From an uncultured Schlesneria sp. (GTDB lineage: Bacteria; Planctomycetota; Planctomycetia; Planctomycetales; Planctomycetaceae), in contig CAIULL010000245.1 of assembly GCA_903899985.1 (NCBI GenBank), forward strand, positions 62,001 to 126,000: a stretch of DNA of 64,000 nucleotides, read 5' to 3'. The translations under genes and the position numbers were made by a program. Of this stretch, positions 36,591-47,166 are shown piece by piece (the first letter of the stretch is position 1; every line of letters begins with the position of its first letter). Under the pieces are notes generated by a model, which saw only the letters and a program-made list of their open reading frames with translations, was not told the DNA's origin and searched no databases.

Positions 36591-37157
36591 TCAATTGAGA
36601 GTGGCGAAGGTGGTCGGTGAACCCGAAAAAACTTTCCGACCCACGCCGATGAAAGCCGTAACCCCCGCCAGAGCGAATGCGAACAAGCCAATCAATGTCA
36701 TATTCGATGTACTTGGTACGATTTCGGCTGCATCACGACTGGCCGCCTGGTCGGCTCCAACATCTCGATTGCTTTTAAACTGTTGTGCAAAATGGGCGAA
36801 GGTTGAAATCGGCTGCGATTCTGTACCGGCGGGTGGCACTGGAGTCACTTGCTGACCGCGACCGGGGAATCGCTTTGCTTCATCCTGGCGCGGTTCGGCT
36901 GCGACACCGCGTCTCACGCATTGAGACATCAGCCAAGACCCCGTACTTCGCTTATTGATCAAGCTGCCAGAAACAAAAACGGCACGCAATCGACTTGTGC
37001 TACCAACTGATTCCCTATCAGTGACATCAGACGACACCAAAGCACCCCTGTCGCGAGTTTCTGCAAAACTGCCAACCATGAAAACGTCGGCATCTGCCTG
37101 GCTGGCGATGGCTGAGCAAGCAACAACAGCAGTGACCCACGACTTCATAGTTCTCAT
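36591..37157 (-). CDS. Member of unrecognised exported family with C-terminal membrane tail (paralogue A)
   Basis: The 188-aa precursor has a signal peptide MRTMKSWVTAVVACSAIASQ ending near ADA. Blocks shared with the gene at 50282 are FVSGSLINKRSTGSWLMSQ, then VTPVPPAGTE and ISTFAHFAQQFK. The C-terminus is EIVPSTSNMTLIGLFAFALA plus the rest of a membrane helix, then GRKVFSG. The layout (signal, linker, short conserved motif, tail of V-P-x-T-S-N plus helix plus Arg/Lys) is like a sorting signal but is not PEP-CTERM. I know no named family. It stands alone on its strand, upstream of a 990-base spacer. Confidence 0.8.
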   Translation of the reverse strand: MRTMKSWVTAVVACSAIASQADADVFMVGSFAETRDRGALVSSDVTDRESVGSTSRLRAVFVSGSLINKRSTGSWLMSQCVRRGVAAEPRQDEAKRFPGRGQQVTPVPPAGTESQPISTFAHFAQQFKSNRDVGADQAASRDAAEIVPSTSNMTLIGLFAFALAGVTAFIGVGRKVFSGSPTTFATLN

Positions 37158-38149
37158 TTCAATTGGCCCTTTTGAAGATTCCTATGCACACTTCCGAAGA
37201 GGACTCGGCGATTCGCCCCAAGGGAGTCATCACCCACCACGGAGAGCAACGCATTCGACCACCTCAACCGTGGTCTCCTCTCGCCGCGATGACCCTTTCA
37301 ACGAAGTCCAACGCGTTAAAACCGATCGTTCAACAAACCGGATCTGCATCGCTTGCAAGCCTGATTTGTTTGTCAGACTCAGTAATTCATCCGGCTCGAA
37401 ATGGTTCTAGACCGTCGTTCGTACACGTCAATGGTCAAATTCGCCAAAAAATATAAAAAAGACCGTATTCGTCTGTACTTCGATCAACACCAAAGTACTG
37501 GCGGTGCAAAATAAGGACTGCACGAACGAAAGAAATGCTAGAAGAAACGACGTAAACACTATCCTTAAAACAGGATGGAACGCGTCACACAAGCATTCAT
37601 GTTCCCCACAACTCCGCTGAACGTCCTCTAAATTGAATGGTTGATGCCGATCTTGCGACCTTACGATCAAAGCAGAATTGAAATTAGCACTTCGATCCGA
37701 TCTGACGGCAACCCTTCGACCTGCTTCGACGCATGCCACAGCAAAATAAGGACTTATATTCAGCCGATGTACAATAGGAAGAACGTACGAAAGCCCTCGA
37801 CGGGCCACGCCGGACGCGTCCGTTCCTTACGATGCGGTCCGCGAACAACCGCCAATGACAGTCAGTGACGGCGTGACAAGTCCATTGCCGGCCTGTCGAA
37901 GCTCGCCATTGCTCGTCAGAAATAAAAAAATCGGATAGCGAAAACACACATGTGCCGGTGGCGAACTCTGCAGTCAGCTCGTTGAAAACGGCGAAAAGCG
38001 GCTTCAGCAGCCAGCATGGGAAGAATTCTCGAATCCGGATTCTACATACCATTTTCAAGGTCAAAAATGACCGAACTTGAGCGGCATTTCGCTTAGCAGA
38101 ACTAGTCCGACGACTGCCAGCGACCTTCGAAGTTAATCAGCGATGATAC
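37158..38149. other. Gene-poor spacer of about 1 kb
   Basis: Several open frames exist on both strands, but none has a convincing start, domain or hydrophobic pattern. A 14-base string GCAAAATAAGGACT occurs twice (near 37507 and 37742). No tRNA or other RNA gene is recognised. Confidence 0.5.
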
Positions 38150-39439
38150 TCAGTTGTTTCCGAGGCAAAACAAGAACTCCTGACGCTTGTCGTCAGACTT
38201 TGTTGCGACCCGCATGTAGATTCGACTGCCACAGATCGTGGGAGTGGCAAAGACGTCGTCGGCGAGTTTGTTCTCGGCGATTTTTTCGAACCCAGCAGGG
38301 GAAGCTTTGAATATCCAGGTCATTCCCGTTTCATTCGTCGCGAAAATCAGATCCCCTACGAGAACAGGAGACGCGCTGAATGTTCCCTCAAGACGCTGTT
38401 TCCATTTTTCTTCGCCGGTATCTGACTTCCAGCAAGTTGCTACGCCGGCATCCAATACCGCGTACAGGTAACCATCTTTCTGCAACAGGGAAGGGACATA
38501 GACTCTTGTGCCATTTTCCCACGCGACTTTCCCAGATCCGTCAGCGTGGATCGCACTCAGATGGTTTCTGGGGTACCCACCGCTCGTATAGATTAAATTG
38601 CCGTCAGTCACAGTTGAAGTGACGCATTCTTCTGTTGAACCCTTGATCTCCCATAATTTGTTTCCGGTCAAGGGATCAAAACTGGTGACAAGATTGCAGC
38701 CACTGAAAAAAAGCTGTTCTTTTCCGGCGACGCTCAGAATAATCGGTGACGTATAGTTTGGAAGTTTCGGTCGGTCCTGCTTCCAGACAATCTTGCCTGT
38801 TGTCCGTTCCAGCCCCACGATTGCCCCAGTCCCTTTATTGTCAGCGGAAACAATCACGAGCGGACCATAGACGGTCGGAGAAGATCCAAACCCCTGATGC
38901 AGGATGTAGTCAGTGATTTTCGTCTGCCAGATCTGCTGCCCGTCCAATCCAAGAGCGGTGGCATACACGGCCCCATCATGCAGAAAACTGGCGAAAACTC
39001 GATCACCATCGCAAGCGACGGTGGAGTTGGCGAGCGAGCTTTTCGAGTTACCCTTCAGATTCAGCCCCCCCTTATGGAGCTCCTTTTGCCACATTCGGTC
39101 TCCCGACTTCCGGCTGTAGCAGATGACCGATTGAACTTCTCGATCATGTTCAGCGGTCAACAGAAATATTTGATCACCCACGACGATTGGCGAGCCGTGC
39201 CCTCGACCTGGAACGGTTGACTTCCAGACGACGTTTTCGGTTTCACTCCAACTGAGCGGCGGCTTCTGGTCTGACGAGGCCACTCCGTTTCGTTCTGGAC
39301 CGCGCCACCACGGCCAATCGGTACTGTTAGAAGATCGATTCGCGGCTGAAGCGGATTGGCCTGGTTCATTGGCTTCGATGATGGATGTTACAAAAAACGA
39401 CCACAAACAACATGCAGCAGCGATGCTCAAACGTGGCAT
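38150..39439 (-). CDS. Exported PQQ-like beta-propeller repeat protein
   Basis: The 429-aa precursor has a signal peptide (about residues 1-23) and then WPWWRGPERNGVA, a hallmark of planctomycete PQQ-binding-like propeller proteins. Repeats with a tryptophan-docking pattern follow: YSRKSGDRMWQKEL, GLDGQQIWQTKI, RTTGKIVWKQDR, PLTGNKLWEIKG and SDTGEEKWKQRL. GAAGGACG is upstream of the ATG. Whether it binds PQQ or acts as a structural or substrate-binding propeller is unknown; no dehydrogenase active-site residues are evident. Confidence 0.93.
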   Translation of the reverse strand: MPRLSIAAACCLWSFFVTSIIEANEPGQSASAANRSSNSTDWPWWRGPERNGVASSDQKPPLSWSETENVVWKSTVPGRGHGSPIVVGDQIFLLTAEHDREVQSVICYSRKSGDRMWQKELHKGGLNLKGNSKSSLANSTVACDGDRVFASFLHDGAVYATALGLDGQQIWQTKITDYILHQGFGSSPTVYGPLVIVSADNKGTGAIVGLERTTGKIVWKQDRPKLPNYTSPIILSVAGKEQLFFSGCNLVTSFDPLTGNKLWEIKGSTEECVTSTVTDGNLIYTSGGYPRNHLSAIHADGSGKVAWENGTRVYVPSLLQKDGYLYAVLDAGVATCWKSDTGEEKWKQRLEGTFSASPVLVGDLIFATNETGMTWIFKASPAGFEKIAENKLADDVFATPTICGSRIYMRVATKSDDKRQEFLFCLGNN

Positions 39440-39582
39440 GGGATAGCGTCCTTCTGATCTGATTCCCGTTGATGTTCAGCCCGTTACTGACGTTGGCGAC
39501 GAGGTACCAATTCATCTCGCCACGTTTTGTAGGGCTGTTCGTTCTCATCAGAAACAATTCGAGGCCAGTCAACGATGCGTAA

Positions 39583-40209
39583 TCATCGTGAACCAAAGTA
39601 AAACAGCGTAAATCCAAGCGCTACTCGGTAAAAAACGGTCGGGACCGCGTCCTGCCGGTCGAGAAATTCAGGGATCGCAACCAGCGTCAACGCTCCGAGC
39701 ACTGCAAGCGCCTTCAAGTCTCCCCAAGTGCCCGCAGATTTTTGAATTCGATATCCGTTCCACCAGTGGCCGATCCCTCGAACCATAGCTCCCAGGAGAA
39801 AGGCGGCCATCATTCCCAGTAGCGACGCGGCGTGGTGTTCCTGCAGTCGACCATTCGAGTACAGGTAATAGGCTAACCAACCAAACGCACCGACAATAAT
39901 GACTCTGATCGAATTTTGAGGCAAAAACAGGGGATTACGTTCCCTGTCGATCACGCCGTCGTCTTCAAGTTGGCGACGGATTTCCGGTGTCAGAGCCACA
40001 AATCGACGCGACGTAAAATAGTGTGTCAGCGAAATCAAAAGAGTGACAATCCAAAGCTTGTCACCCTCGGTTTGAAAGGTATCAAAACGAGCCAACTTTG
40101 TGATCACCACCGCCACCACAAGCAGACCTAACAACGCTCGAACGCTGCCTGTCGGCATTCCCAATGGAGGCCATGTCTTAGGTGATCCTTCAAATTCGTT
40201 CAGTTCCAT
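39583..40209 (-). CDS. Multi-span membrane protein, unknown function
   Basis: The 208-aa protein has about five hydrophobic segments, including RALLGLLVVAVVITKLA, LWIVTLLISLTHYF, IIVGAFGWLAYYLY, LLGMMAAFLLGAMVRGIG and LKALAVLGALTLVAIP. A short cytosolic arm with GSPKTWPPLGMPTGSV precedes them. It has an excellent ribosome-binding site (AGGAGGTGC). I do not recognise the family. It lies between the PQQ propeller gene and the first oxidoreductase on the same strand, with gaps of about 140 and 190 bases. Confidence 0.75.
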   Translation of the reverse strand: MELNEFEGSPKTWPPLGMPTGSVRALLGLLVVAVVITKLARFDTFQTEGDKLWIVTLLISLTHYFTSRRFVALTPEIRRQLEDDGVIDRERNPLFLPQNSIRVIIVGAFGWLAYYLYSNGRLQEHHAASLLGMMAAFLLGAMVRGIGHWWNGYRIQKSAGTWGDLKALAVLGALTLVAIPEFLDRQDAVPTVFYRVALGFTLFYFGSR

Positions 40210-40400
40210 GATTCTGCACCTCCTGGATGATCAGGGCCATAACAACCGCGTTTGATGACACAGAATGTCGAGATCCTCTGCCACAAAGCTGGAATATTGA
40301 TCCTACTCGATTAGGAACGTGCGTGCCCACTACTCGGATCAAATCGATCGGCATTCCGCGAAGTGTTGTTTGCCTGATGGTCTTCATCCTGGATCGGCGG

Positions 40401-41681
40401 TCAGACGATCGGTTCCCAACCTTTTCGATATTCCCGACCCCAGAGTGCCGTGGCCTCTTTATCACCAATGATCGTTCGCGTTTCTGGATCGAACTTGATC
40501 ATCCTTCCCAGTTTGTAAGAGATATTCCCCAGGTGGCACATAAGAGTACTTCGTTGCCCTTCTTCGATTTCGGAATTGAGTGGATTTCCCGACCGAATCG
40601 AGTCCAGGAAGTTTTGTATGTGTTCTTGCTCCCCGCCACTTCCACTTCCCTTGCCGATTTCCTCCCCTTTTGGATTCAGGATGCGGTAACCGGTGTCGAT
40701 GATGTTCATCGTCCCCTCAGTCCCGTAGAAATTCACAATACTATGTTTTTCATCGCGGCGCGGCAGGCAACTGCTGACTTCCCAGCTGCAACCTTTGTCT
40801 CCAAAATGGAACACTGCTACGCCGGTATCAGGTGTTTCCTGGTCGTCGTCGAAATGATAGCGGCCTCCGAGAAAACTTATCTGAGTGGGGTAGTCGACAC
40901 CCAATCCCCACCGGGCCACGTCCAAAGAATGGATCCCGTTATTGGCCAACTCTCCACCGCCCCAATGCCATCGCCAGTGCCAGTTATAGTGCACGAGATT
41001 GTCCACATAGGGCCGCTCGGGCGCCGGACCTTGCCAGGTGGAATAATCCAGGTAATCGGGCACCGGGATCTGCTTTCCTTTGCCGATCGATTTGCGATCT
41101 GCGTCATACCAGCAGCGTGCAAACAAGACTTTTCCAATGGCGCCATCTTTCAGCTTGCTGATGGCTTCCCTGATACCGGGCCATGTCCGCCGCTGATTAC
41201 CCATCTGGACACGGCGCTGGTTCTTTCTCGCCGCCTGGACCATCAATTCGCCTTCACGTGCGTTATGACTCCCGGGCTTTTCAACGTAAACATGCTTTCC
41301 CGCTGAACATGCTAGAATCGTCGCGGGAGCGTGCCAATGGTTACATGTCGCGATAAAAACGGCATCCAGCTTGGGATCGTCAAGCATCTGTCGGAAATCA
41401 CTGATCCCTTTTGGTTTGGCGCCGCGTCCTTCGACCGTCTTCATCGCCAGTGCCAGTCGATTCTGGTCCACGTCACAGACATAATTGAGTGAAACACCCT
41501 TGGCGTTCAGGGCAGCATTTGCATGTGCCATGCCTCGTCCCGTCCCAATTACTCCGACGTTCAGGTCACGGCCAGTGCTCTCTTGAGCAGAAACCGCGTT
41601 GAACATCCATGGTGCTAATGTTGCGGCGGAAGCCAACACAGACGATTTCTGAAGAAAATCACGACGGTCAATCGCGGTCAT
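40401..41681 (-). CDS. Exported Gfo/Idh/MocA family oxidoreductase (first)
   Basis: The 426-aa precursor has a Tat-like leader DRRDFLQKSSVLASAATLAP. The nucleotide-binding Rossmann fold begins LNVGVIGTGRGMAHANAALN; CNHWHAPATILACSAGKHVY and VEKPGSHNAREGELMV contain the conserved EKP motif. RWHWHWGGGE-like aromatic stretches (actual NWHWRWHWGGGELANN) are common in planctomycete members that are exported and act on sugars or cyclitols. NAD(P) is the likely cofactor; the substrate is unknown. A related gene lies about 0.9 kb upstream on the same strand. AAAGGG precedes the start. Confidence 0.92.
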   Translation of the reverse strand: MTAIDRRDFLQKSSVLASAATLAPWMFNAVSAQESTGRDLNVGVIGTGRGMAHANAALNAKGVSLNYVCDVDQNRLALAMKTVEGRGAKPKGISDFRQMLDDPKLDAVFIATCNHWHAPATILACSAGKHVYVEKPGSHNAREGELMVQAARKNQRRVQMGNQRRTWPGIREAISKLKDGAIGKVLFARCWYDADRKSIGKGKQIPVPDYLDYSTWQGPAPERPYVDNLVHYNWHWRWHWGGGELANNGIHSLDVARWGLGVDYPTQISFLGGRYHFDDDQETPDTGVAVFHFGDKGCSWEVSSCLPRRDEKHSIVNFYGTEGTMNIIDTGYRILNPKGEEIGKGSGSGGEQEHIQNFLDSIRSGNPLNSEIEEGQRSTLMCHLGNISYKLGRMIKFDPETRTIIGDKEATALWGREYRKGWEPIV

Positions 41682-41837
41682 GGTCGGGCCCTTTCAGTGC
41701 GGTTGAAGCAACGACAACCCGGATCAGCAAAAAAGCACCTTCCAAGGGTGAGTCGTACTGGTACAGATCATCATTGCGTTTTGTTCGGAAAAATCGAAGT
41801 CACGTAAAACAGAAATCTCAATTTATTACTCTTTGAA

Positions 41838-42539
41838 TCAGTGAAATCGGCCTGAAGCAAACTGATTGACGAATCTCCAGTGCAGCCCAAGCCCACATAA
41901 AACAGCGACATGCCAGATTTCGTGCGGGCCGATAATTCCCGCAATCAGAATTGGCCGATGAAGTATCAGGCCGATCGCTCCAATCGTGTACGCCAATCCA
42001 GAAAGCACCGCAGGTTGAACGAACTTCCAGCCGAATCGACGCCAGATCACAAACGCCGTAATCGCGCTTCCCCAGCCGAATAACAGGAAAAATGCAATTC
42101 CGGCAGGTCCCGGAGTGTTCTCGCAAAACAACATCCTCCAGACAATTCCGGTGATCGCGACAAACCAGATCACTGTGAGTGCACCCCAACGTGCCGCCCC
42201 GGTAAAAAGTATAGCGTGAACCGGAGTCATGCTTCCCGCTATTAACAAAAAGACCGCAGAAACATCAGCGCGCAACATCAATTCACGTGTCGGACCAGGC
42301 CAGAAGACGTGATAGATTCCGCTCAGAATTAAAAGGATGACGGATGTCACACTAAAAACCGTCAGGCTTGTTACCCTTAGCCAGTCATCCCCGCCCCGAC
42401 GAATCAGATTCGATGCCAGGCCTGCGAATACTCCAGCCCCCAAAAGGTGACTTAACGAACTGAACGGTTCCCGACATCCCATCCAGGGTAAAACATCGAT
42501 TTGATGCAGATCAGGTGACAGGCTGAAAACTCCTTTCAC
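41838..42539 (-). CDS. PAQR / haemolysin III (TrhA) family membrane protein
   Basis: The 233-aa protein has seven hydrophobic segments and the PAQR zinc-site pattern: EPFSSLSHLLGAGVFAGLA near the start, SGIYHVFWPG after the second helix, and GPHEIWHVAVLCGLGLHW at the end. Bacterial members are annotated as haemolysin III or TrhA; roles in membrane lipid homeostasis are proposed, and hydrolase activity is known in eukaryotic relatives. The start used is GTG 42537-42539; ATG 42480-42482 is an alternative. It sits between two oxidoreductase genes, apparently without functional link. Confidence 0.88.
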   Translation of the reverse strand: MKGVFSLSPDLHQIDVLPWMGCREPFSSLSHLLGAGVFAGLASNLIRRGGDDWLRVTSLTVFSVTSVILLILSGIYHVFWPGPTRELMLRADVSAVFLLIAGSMTPVHAILFTGAARWGALTVIWFVAITGIVWRMLFCENTPGPAGIAFFLLFGWGSAITAFVIWRRFGWKFVQPAVLSGLAYTIGAIGLILHRPILIAGIIGPHEIWHVAVLCGLGLHWRFVNQFASGRFH

Positions 42540-42603
42540 CGTCAGGTGCGCAAACGAAATTCAATCACCAGTAATGTCACGACCACACTCGCGATCAGGA
42601 AAT

Positions 42604-43959
42604 TCATTCCGGAAGGACGTAAGGTTTTCGATAGTCGCTTCTCAACCATTTGTTGGCGGATTCGTTATTAGTGAAAAGTTCGGTTTTTGCGTCCCATTCG
42701 AGGAGTGATTTCGTACGGTGTGCAATGTTGGCGATCAGGGCCGCCGAAGTGCAACGATGGCCGTATTCGATGTCACAAGGTGGCGTTTTACGGCTTTTCA
42801 CACTGTCGAGAAATGTTCGGGCGTGATCGGCGTCGCGAATCACGCCATCAACTTTCTTAGCCTCGATTTCTGGTCGGGCGCCGGTTCGCCAACCTCGTTC
42901 GCGTTCCCGATCGATCGGCGAGCGAGCCGCAAATTCGTTGGGAGTGATGTTTTCAGGGACGATCTCATAACCACTCGTGCTGAAATACATTGTCCCCTTG
43001 GTCCCACGAAACTCAATTTCACAGGGGCGACCTGTTGGTGAGGCTCCCGTCGCATTGAATTGCGAGAAGGTCACCAATGTATCGCCGGGGTAGTGCCAGA
43101 CGACCTCAAGCGTGTCTGGGACTTCTCGATTGTCGTAGTTGGCAAATTTGCCCCCCATGGCCATCACTGCCAAAGGAGCGTCGACCCCCAGTGACCGATG
43201 GATCTGGGCGAGGTAGTGGACACCGAAATTGGTGAGTTGGCCGCCGGAAAAATCATAAAACCAGCGAAAACGATAAAATGTTCGATTCTTGTTGTATTGC
43301 CTTTTCTTCGCGGGTCCGACCCAGGCGTCCCAGTCAAAGTCTTTGGGTGGTTCTTCGTCTGGCGGATTACCGATCCCCTTGGGCCATTCGTTTTGAACGT
43401 GAAAGCATCTTACGACGGTGACCTTCCCGATTGCGCCGCTACGAATAAGTTCTGCTGCTTCGCCACAGAAACCCGATGATAATCGCTGAATGCCAACCTG
43501 GACGATTCGCTGGTTTTCTCGTGCCGCCTTAACCATCGCACGACCTTCGTTTACAAACGTTGAGACCGGCTTTTCGACGTAAACGTCTTTTCCTGCCTGA
43601 CACGCATGAATCATTTGTAAGGCGTGCCAATGGTCGGGCGTGGCGATGACCACGGCGTCGAGATCCTTCCGATCCAGGAGCTTGCGGTAGTCACTGAACT
43701 GTTCTGGCTGGTTCCCGATTTTTGTCGCAGCAAATTCCCGATACGGCTGGTACAGGTCGCAGACAGCCGCCGCCTCACAGTCTGTCTGTTCGAGGAAGCC
43801 ACTCAAGACCTGGTCGCCTCGATTTCCGAGTCCGATGAACCCGACTCGCACGCGTTCGTTCGCGCCGAGCACACGACTCGCGCTCGCAGCGGTCACGACG
43901 GAAGATGCAGCGGCAACAATCGTTGCCTTCGTGAAATCTCGGCGAGTAAGGCGTGACAT
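42604..43959 (-). CDS. Exported Gfo/Idh/MocA family oxidoreductase (second)
   Basis: The 451-aa precursor starts at ATG 43957-43959 with CAGGAGC at a good distance. A Tat-like leader, [19 protein letters not shown], precedes the Rossmann fold [37 protein letters not shown] and [16 protein letters not shown] hold the EKP motif. [20 protein letters not shown] matches exported planctomycete members. It should be an NAD(P)-dependent sugar or inositol-type dehydrogenase in the periplasm. It shares the leader type and overall layout with the gene at 40401 but is clearly diverged. Confidence 0.92.
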   Translation of the reverse strand: MSRLTRRDFTKATIVAAASSVVTAASASRVLGANERVRVGFIGLGNRGDQVLSGFLEQTDCEAAAVCDLYQPYREFAATKIGNQPEQFSDYRKLLDRKDLDAVVIATPDHWHALQMIHACQAGKDVYVEKPVSTFVNEGRAMVKAARENQRIVQVGIQRLSSGFCGEAAELIRSGAIGKVTVVRCFHVQNEWPKGIGNPPDEEPPKDFDWDAWVGPAKKRQYNKNRTFYRFRWFYDFSGGQLTNFGVHYLAQIHRSLGVDAPLAVMAMGGKFANYDNREVPDTLEVVWHYPGDTLVTFSQFNATGASPTGRPCEIEFRGTKGTMYFSTSGYEIVPENITPNEFAARSPIDRERERGWRTGARPEIEAKKVDGVIRDADHARTFLDSVKSRKTPPCDIEYGHRCTSAALIANIAHRTKSLLEWDAKTELFTNNESANKWLRSDYRKPYVLPE

Positions 43960-44067
43960 GCAGATGCTCCTGAAAATGAAAACAAACAAGTAAATCTTTG
44001 TTGGCTGAATTTACCGGCCCGACAGGCCCATCATTTGCGTTAGACTAGAGTCTTGGAATAACAAATC

Positions 44068-45492
44068 CTAAGGCGACTTGACATCTGGCGGCTGCCGCAA
44101 TCCAACGTCGCCGGCGGACGGAGGCCGATGCCGTTGGACCATCGAATGAAAATCACCAAGGTTATTTCGCCAGAAATAACGCTCATTTAAATCGACTTCT
44201 GCGATCGCAATTTCGTCCCAGTCGTTGGCTTTGACGATTGGTTCTCCGGCATGGTTGTAGATAGCCGAGATCGTCCAGTTTGCCTTCACATCGCAGAAAG
44301 TATTGCTGACGAGATACACGTGATTCTCGCAGGCGCGAGCCTGAGCGAGTAGCGGGTTACATCCCCAGACAGGCCAGGCGATGACTTCAGCACCACGATT
44401 TGTCAATTCGCGAGCAACTTCTGGGAAAAAGCCATCGTAACAGACCATCATTCCGACTTTACCGAATTTTGTCTGAAACACGGGATATTCATTTCCAGGT
44501 GTCACCCCTTGTTCGATCTCACGGTGTGGTAAACAGACTTTGCGATACTTGCCGATCAATTTGCCATCAGGCCCCAGCAATGCTGCCACGTTGTAAACAA
44601 TGTGCTCGGCTCGTTCGTACAGACCGACCACGATGTGGATCTGGTGCTGTTTGGCGAGCGATGCAAAATAGTCAGTTGTCGGGCCAGGCACCGATTCGGC
44701 GACTTCGTGAGGCTGCTTCTTCACCCCCACGTACGGAATCGTTTCGCCGAGCACAATAAGGTCTGCACGCTTTTTTGCTGCTTCCGCAATCAAAGGTGCG
44801 AATTCTTCGCAGTTCGCTTGTGACGATTGGCCTGACGGAACGTGATGGATCGTTGCCAACCGAACCTTTCGAGATGGCGGCGTTGGCGTCTCTTCAAATC
44901 GGACGTCACTCCATTCACACGTTCCCTTGGGTGCCCATTGCAAATGTAGTTCAACAACAGCTTGCGTGGCATTTGGCGGGACCTGATACGTCCCCTCGAC
45001 GTGCGTCCAACCGTCAGATGAAGTCTCCTTGTCCAAAGGATGTTCTGGCTCTGCTAGAGGGACGATTCCGGGCTTCGATTCCAATCCTGCAGGGACCTTC
45101 GCCAATACCGGCTTATCATTCGCGTCCAGCCAGACAACCCTTGCAACAGCACTTCGGTAAGGTGCTGCGACTTGCGTGGTTTTACGGTCTGCCGTGAACC
45201 GAACATACGTTCCGCCGACGACCGGGAATGGCTTCTGGAACCAGCCGTTTTCGCCAACGGAGTCGGAAGATGTGATAATCAGCGCGCCTTGATGCCGAGG
45301 CCCTCCTTGGGCATTGTATGAGAATTGAGGCCTGGTCTCATCACGGTGGGCCGTTGGTACCCATCCGTCCGGATATTGATTGATCCCTTTTGTGAATTTC
45401 AAGGCCGCTGGCTCAGAATAAACGGGATTGTTTATGAACGAGGCAAAGGTCATCGCGGAGACAAGTGTTATGACTTTCAGGATTCGGGTCAT
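44068..45492 (-). CDS. Exported carbon-nitrogen hydrolase (nitrilase superfamily)
   Basis: The 474-aa precursor has a signal peptide. An N-terminal beta-type domain of about 180 residues (KGTCEWSDVRFEE near its end) resembles a carbohydrate-binding-like module. The catalytic domain then shows the Glu-Lys-Cys triad: DLIVLGETIPYVG, IGKYRKVCLPHREIEQG and VGMMVCYDGFFPEVARELTN. It should hydrolyse an amide or nitrile outside the cytosol; the substrate is unknown. It lies 86 bases downstream of the esterase-like gene on the same strand, so they may be co-transcribed. Confidence 0.9.
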   Translation of the reverse strand: MTRILKVITLVSAMTFASFINNPVYSEPAALKFTKGINQYPDGWVPTAHRDETRPQFSYNAQGGPRHQGALIITSSDSVGENGWFQKPFPVVGGTYVRFTADRKTTQVAAPYRSAVARVVWLDANDKPVLAKVPAGLESKPGIVPLAEPEHPLDKETSSDGWTHVEGTYQVPPNATQAVVELHLQWAPKGTCEWSDVRFEETPTPPSRKVRLATIHHVPSGQSSQANCEEFAPLIAEAAKKRADLIVLGETIPYVGVKKQPHEVAESVPGPTTDYFASLAKQHQIHIVVGLYERAEHIVYNVAALLGPDGKLIGKYRKVCLPHREIEQGVTPGNEYPVFQTKFGKVGMMVCYDGFFPEVARELTNRGAEVIAWPVWGCNPLLAQARACENHVYLVSNTFCDVKANWTISAIYNHAGEPIVKANDWDEIAIAEVDLNERYFWRNNLGDFHSMVQRHRPPSAGDVGLRQPPDVKSP

Positions 45493-45578
45493 CCTCTAAG
45501 TTCTCCATTATCGAGAGAATTGCGTCGAAACGAATCGGCCATCGCATCGAAGTCCGCTGTCTTACCAGAAAACCCGTA

Positions 45579-46526
45579 TCACTTCTTTTCCGGAGTTTTC
45601 ACGAGATGTTTATCAAACCAGTCCGCCAGGATCGCGATATCATTGCCGAGTTCTGGCCAGCCATGGCCTTGCCCCTTCCGAACGACCAATTCGCAGGGAA
45701 CGTTGCTGGTCTTCAGTTTTTCGATGACGATTTCGGCCTGTTGAATCGGGACGAGAGCATCGGCATCGCCGTGAATGATTAACGTTGGTGGATCGTCGCT
45801 GCTGACATGGTTCACGGGTGAAATGTTCCGACCGATTTCAATCAAACGCTTCTCGTCGGTGATCGGGACGAACGCATTGATACTTTTGTCGAACTCGTGA
45901 AAGTCGAATGGGGCCCGATAATTCTTAAGAATCCCTCGACCCATCGCGTTTTCATCCGGCTTACCATAATTCAGAAAATCAGTAGGCGGAAAAAAACACG
46001 CCACGGCCTGAACGCGGCTTGACTCACGATCGACCGGATCAGCTGCCTCGCGATTGCCAAGCGTCCCCGCCGTCCCCTGCATGAGAGACAGGTGCCCACC
46101 CGCCGAAGCGCCACTAATGCCAATTCGGTCGGGGTCGATCTGATACATTGAGGCACGACTGCGGATGAAACGAACCGCCCGATGCATGTCGTCGACAATC
46201 TCCAGAATCGTGAACTTCGGCTGACTTCCATGAACAACCGCGAAAACCGTGTATCCACGTTTCAGAAATTCATTCACGAATCCCTGGTTGATTGCCTCGT
46301 GCGAAGAGTACCAGCCACCGCTGACAACAAATATCACCGCCGCGCCGTTTCCAGGTTTGCCCTCGGCTTGCTTCGGTGAAAAAACGTCCAGCGTCAATGC
46401 TGTACCGAATTTCCGTGCATAAATGACGTCTTCAGTTCGAGTCACCGCTTCATCGGCGTTCGCGGAGATCGGCGCGAACGACAGAAACAAGGTCAAACAA
46501 AGCCAAATTGCGGGTTTGTGTCTCAT
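45579..46526 (-). CDS. Exported alpha/beta hydrolase (esterase/lipase-like)
   Basis: The 315-aa precursor has a signal peptide ending near ANA. The fold has an oxyanion region VIFVVSGGWYSSHEA, the nucleophile elbow IGISGASAGGHLSL (Ser in GASAGG), an acid in IIHGDADALVPIQQAE, and the catalytic His in KGQGHGWPE. This matches the BD-FAE/esterase group common in planctomycetes, which cleaves ester-linked groups on polysaccharides. GGAG precedes the ATG. It leads a likely two-gene unit with the nitrilase-family gene. Confidence 0.92.
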   Translation of the reverse strand: MRHKPAIWLCLTLFLSFAPISANADEAVTRTEDVIYARKFGTALTLDVFSPKQAEGKPGNGAAVIFVVSGGWYSSHEAINQGFVNEFLKRGYTVFAVVHGSQPKFTILEIVDDMHRAVRFIRSRASMYQIDPDRIGISGASAGGHLSLMQGTAGTLGNREAADPVDRESSRVQAVACFFPPTDFLNYGKPDENAMGRGILKNYRAPFDFHEFDKSINAFVPITDEKRLIEIGRNISPVNHVSSDDPPTLIIHGDADALVPIQQAEIVIEKLKTSNVPCELVVRKGQGHGWPELGNDIAILADWFDKHLVKTPEKK

Positions 46527-47166
46527 CGGTTTCTCCAGTGCCTTCTTTCCGACTGTGTCTTTTGCCGAATTTTGAGAACAAATCAGTCTTTATCCATGTT
46601 CAGGCTAACCAAATTCACAGTCATTTCGCAATTCTGAGCTCATCCCACAATTTCATCCGCCACACATGACGCCAATTTTGACGTGGTTAAATGCCTCTTC
46701 AGTCGCACTCGATGAAGACGTTATGGCACGAAGCAAGATATCGCTTGGATATTCCAGCCCGGATGTCATCCTCAATTCGATTGGAAGCACCCCGAAATCA
46801 ACATCACGGATTTTTCTCGTTTGAGCCCGACGTCCGATCGTGTATTTTGTATTGCCACACACCCAGCCAGTGCGTGTATTTTTTACATACTTGGCAGATT
46901 TTCTGCTGAATACCCGTCGACAATCGGTTTTTCATCCACTTTATACAGTCATTTCACTACGGCGCATCATTTGCCAATTCCCTCCAGCACAGTGACCAGT
47001 AAGCTCCTGAAACTCAAACGGGCTTACGAGCTTCAATCTAAAAACTCCAAGAACGTCTCAGGTTAATTTCCTGTCGCGCTTGAAGCACTGACCGCGACCT
47101 ATTTTTTACGCTCTGACGTGGTTGTGCGGCAGTAACAGAAAAAGTTTTGAATAAGGGTGATCGAAA
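46527..47166. other. Divergent intergenic region without a supported gene
   Basis: No convincing gene lies in these 640 bases. They separate the esterase gene from paralogue B of the exported family and must hold both promoters; no strong consensus boxes are visible. Confidence 0.5.

Noticed and set aside
37428-37808. 126-codon minus-strand frame with a hydrophobic stretch
   Set aside because: It lies in AT-rich spacer with no start signal, and the hydrophobic part (FTSFLLAFLSFVQSLFC) is flanked by residues without a protein-like pattern.
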